DNA of 64,000 nt from Pirellula staleyi DSM 6068 (GTDB lineage Bacteria > Planctomycetota > Planctomycetia > Pirellulales > Pirellulaceae), in the NCBI RefSeq assembly GCF_000025185.1, contig NC_013720.1, forward strand, positions 1,736,001-1,800,000. Reading direction: 5' to 3'. How positions within the stretch are numbered: position 1 is the first letter of the stretch; each line of letters opens with the position of its first letter. A program made the translations under genes and the position numbers. Shown piece by piece: positions 63,759 through 64,000 of this stretch. A model generated the notes under the pieces. It was given only the letters and a program-made list of their open reading frames with translations, made no database searches and was not told where the DNA came from.

Positions 63759-63790
63759 AGACTGACAGACGCGGGACTTCTTGTCAGTCT
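63759..63790 (+). terminator. Hairpin between the VCBS gene and the ThuA-like gene
   Basis: AGACTGACA and TGTCAGTCT form a perfect 9-bp stem with a 14-base loop, 80 bases after the VCBS stop. No T-run follows, so it could also be an operator for the next gene. Confidence 0.45.
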
Positions 63791-63843
63791 GAAAATAAGT
63801 CCCCCAATCGCTATTTGAAAACCTCATCGGCTGGAATTCTCCC

Positions 63844-64000
63844 ATGCTACGACGCCTCTCCGCATCGTTTGCTATTGCGCTCTTTGCGTTTCAACTCTGC
63901 GCCCTCTTCGCGCCACCACTGCGAGCCGAAGATGCTCCGGCCAAAAAGGTCGAGCCAATCAAGGTGCTGTTCCTCGGCGACAAGGGGCACCATCAGCCGA
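63844..64000 (+). CDS. Secreted ThuA-like / PVC-type haem protein, N-terminal fragment
   Basis: Fifty-two codons at the right edge. The signal peptide is RRLSASFAIALFAFQLCALFA, followed by a linker and then KVLFLGDKGHHQP. The FLGDKGHH sequence is typical of the ThuA-like N-terminal domain of planctomycete PVC-type haem-binding proteins with a later CxxCH. The rest lies outside the window, so the full domain content is an inference. Confidence 0.75.
   Translation, partial: MLRRLSASFAIALFAFQLCALFAPPLRAEDAPAKKVEPIKVLFLGDKGHHQP

Overview
The window reads as chromosome from a planctomycete of the Pirellulaceae type (inference from gene content). Direct signs are a DUF1559 protein with a prepilin-like N-terminus and an H-X9-DG tail next to a small lipoprotein, a DUF1549/DUF1553 protein with a CAECH motif, an FG-GAP/VCBS repeat protein followed by the start of a ThuA-like secreted protein, a sigma/anti-sigma/PDZ operon, a Hanks-type kinase, and many small membrane or secreted proteins without clear families. 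Genes are moderately GC-rich, mostly monocistronic or in short operons, with 300-800 bp gaps. I saw no phage, transposase, CRISPR array, rRNA or complete tRNA.

Layout. 1-3.5 kb: end of a SIS-domain sugar isomerase, an LplT-like MFS transporter and thiC. 4.2-6.0 kb: four tiny membrane proteins. 6.1-13.1 kb: a di-haem cytochrome c, two related membrane proteins, a PolB-type exonuclease, peptidase T, a secreted protein and an ORF broken by an in-frame TAG. 13.4-16.6 kb: a degenerate glycosyltransferase, a tandem pair of GPYTG membrane proteins and a protein with HhH/HTH-like segments. 17.4-24.5 kb: two membrane-type GTPases divergent from a three-domain LplT-PlsC-acyl-ACP synthetase. 24.6-28.0 kb: secreted protein, ABM-fold protein, peroxiredoxin, aldose epimerase. 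28.2-31.7 kb: ECF sigma factor, anti-sigma factor, PDZ protein and a lipoprotein on the other strand. 32.1-38.1 kb: a secretin and a uronate isomerase with a long acidic tail. 38.5-46.1 kb: a lipoprotein, a membrane protein, a FixL-like hybrid kinase, an ICMT-like methyltransferase, and an ArsR regulator divergent from a COG0523 GTPase. 46.1-57.3 kb: Ser/Thr kinase, accD, a catalytically degenerate histidine phosphatase beside rpe, a radical SAM protein, a beta-barrel, glgC and asnB. 57.7-64 kb: a lone EF-Tu domain-3-like protein and the typical planctomycete secreted proteins.

Functional links. Central metabolism is represented by thiC, accD, rpe, glgC, asnB, the epimerase and the uronate isomerase. 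Membrane lipid handling recurs: two LplT-like transporters, the triple-fusion acyltransferase/synthetase, accD, and two membrane GTPases whose operon faces the fusion gene. Sensing is represented by the haem-PAS kinase, the ECF operon, the ArsR/COG0523 pair and the Ser/Thr kinase.

The most unusual items are the acidic tail on the uronate isomerase, the pseudo-histidine-phosphatase next to rpe, the free-standing EF-Tu domain-3-like protein, the GTPase/lipid-acylation locus, and a family of palindromic intergenic elements. No single locus can be shown from sequence alone to be a wholly new system; the GTPase/Aas locus and the tailed isomerase are the best candidates. Start codons were chosen by Shine-Dalgarno spacing and family alignment from memory; no database search was run.
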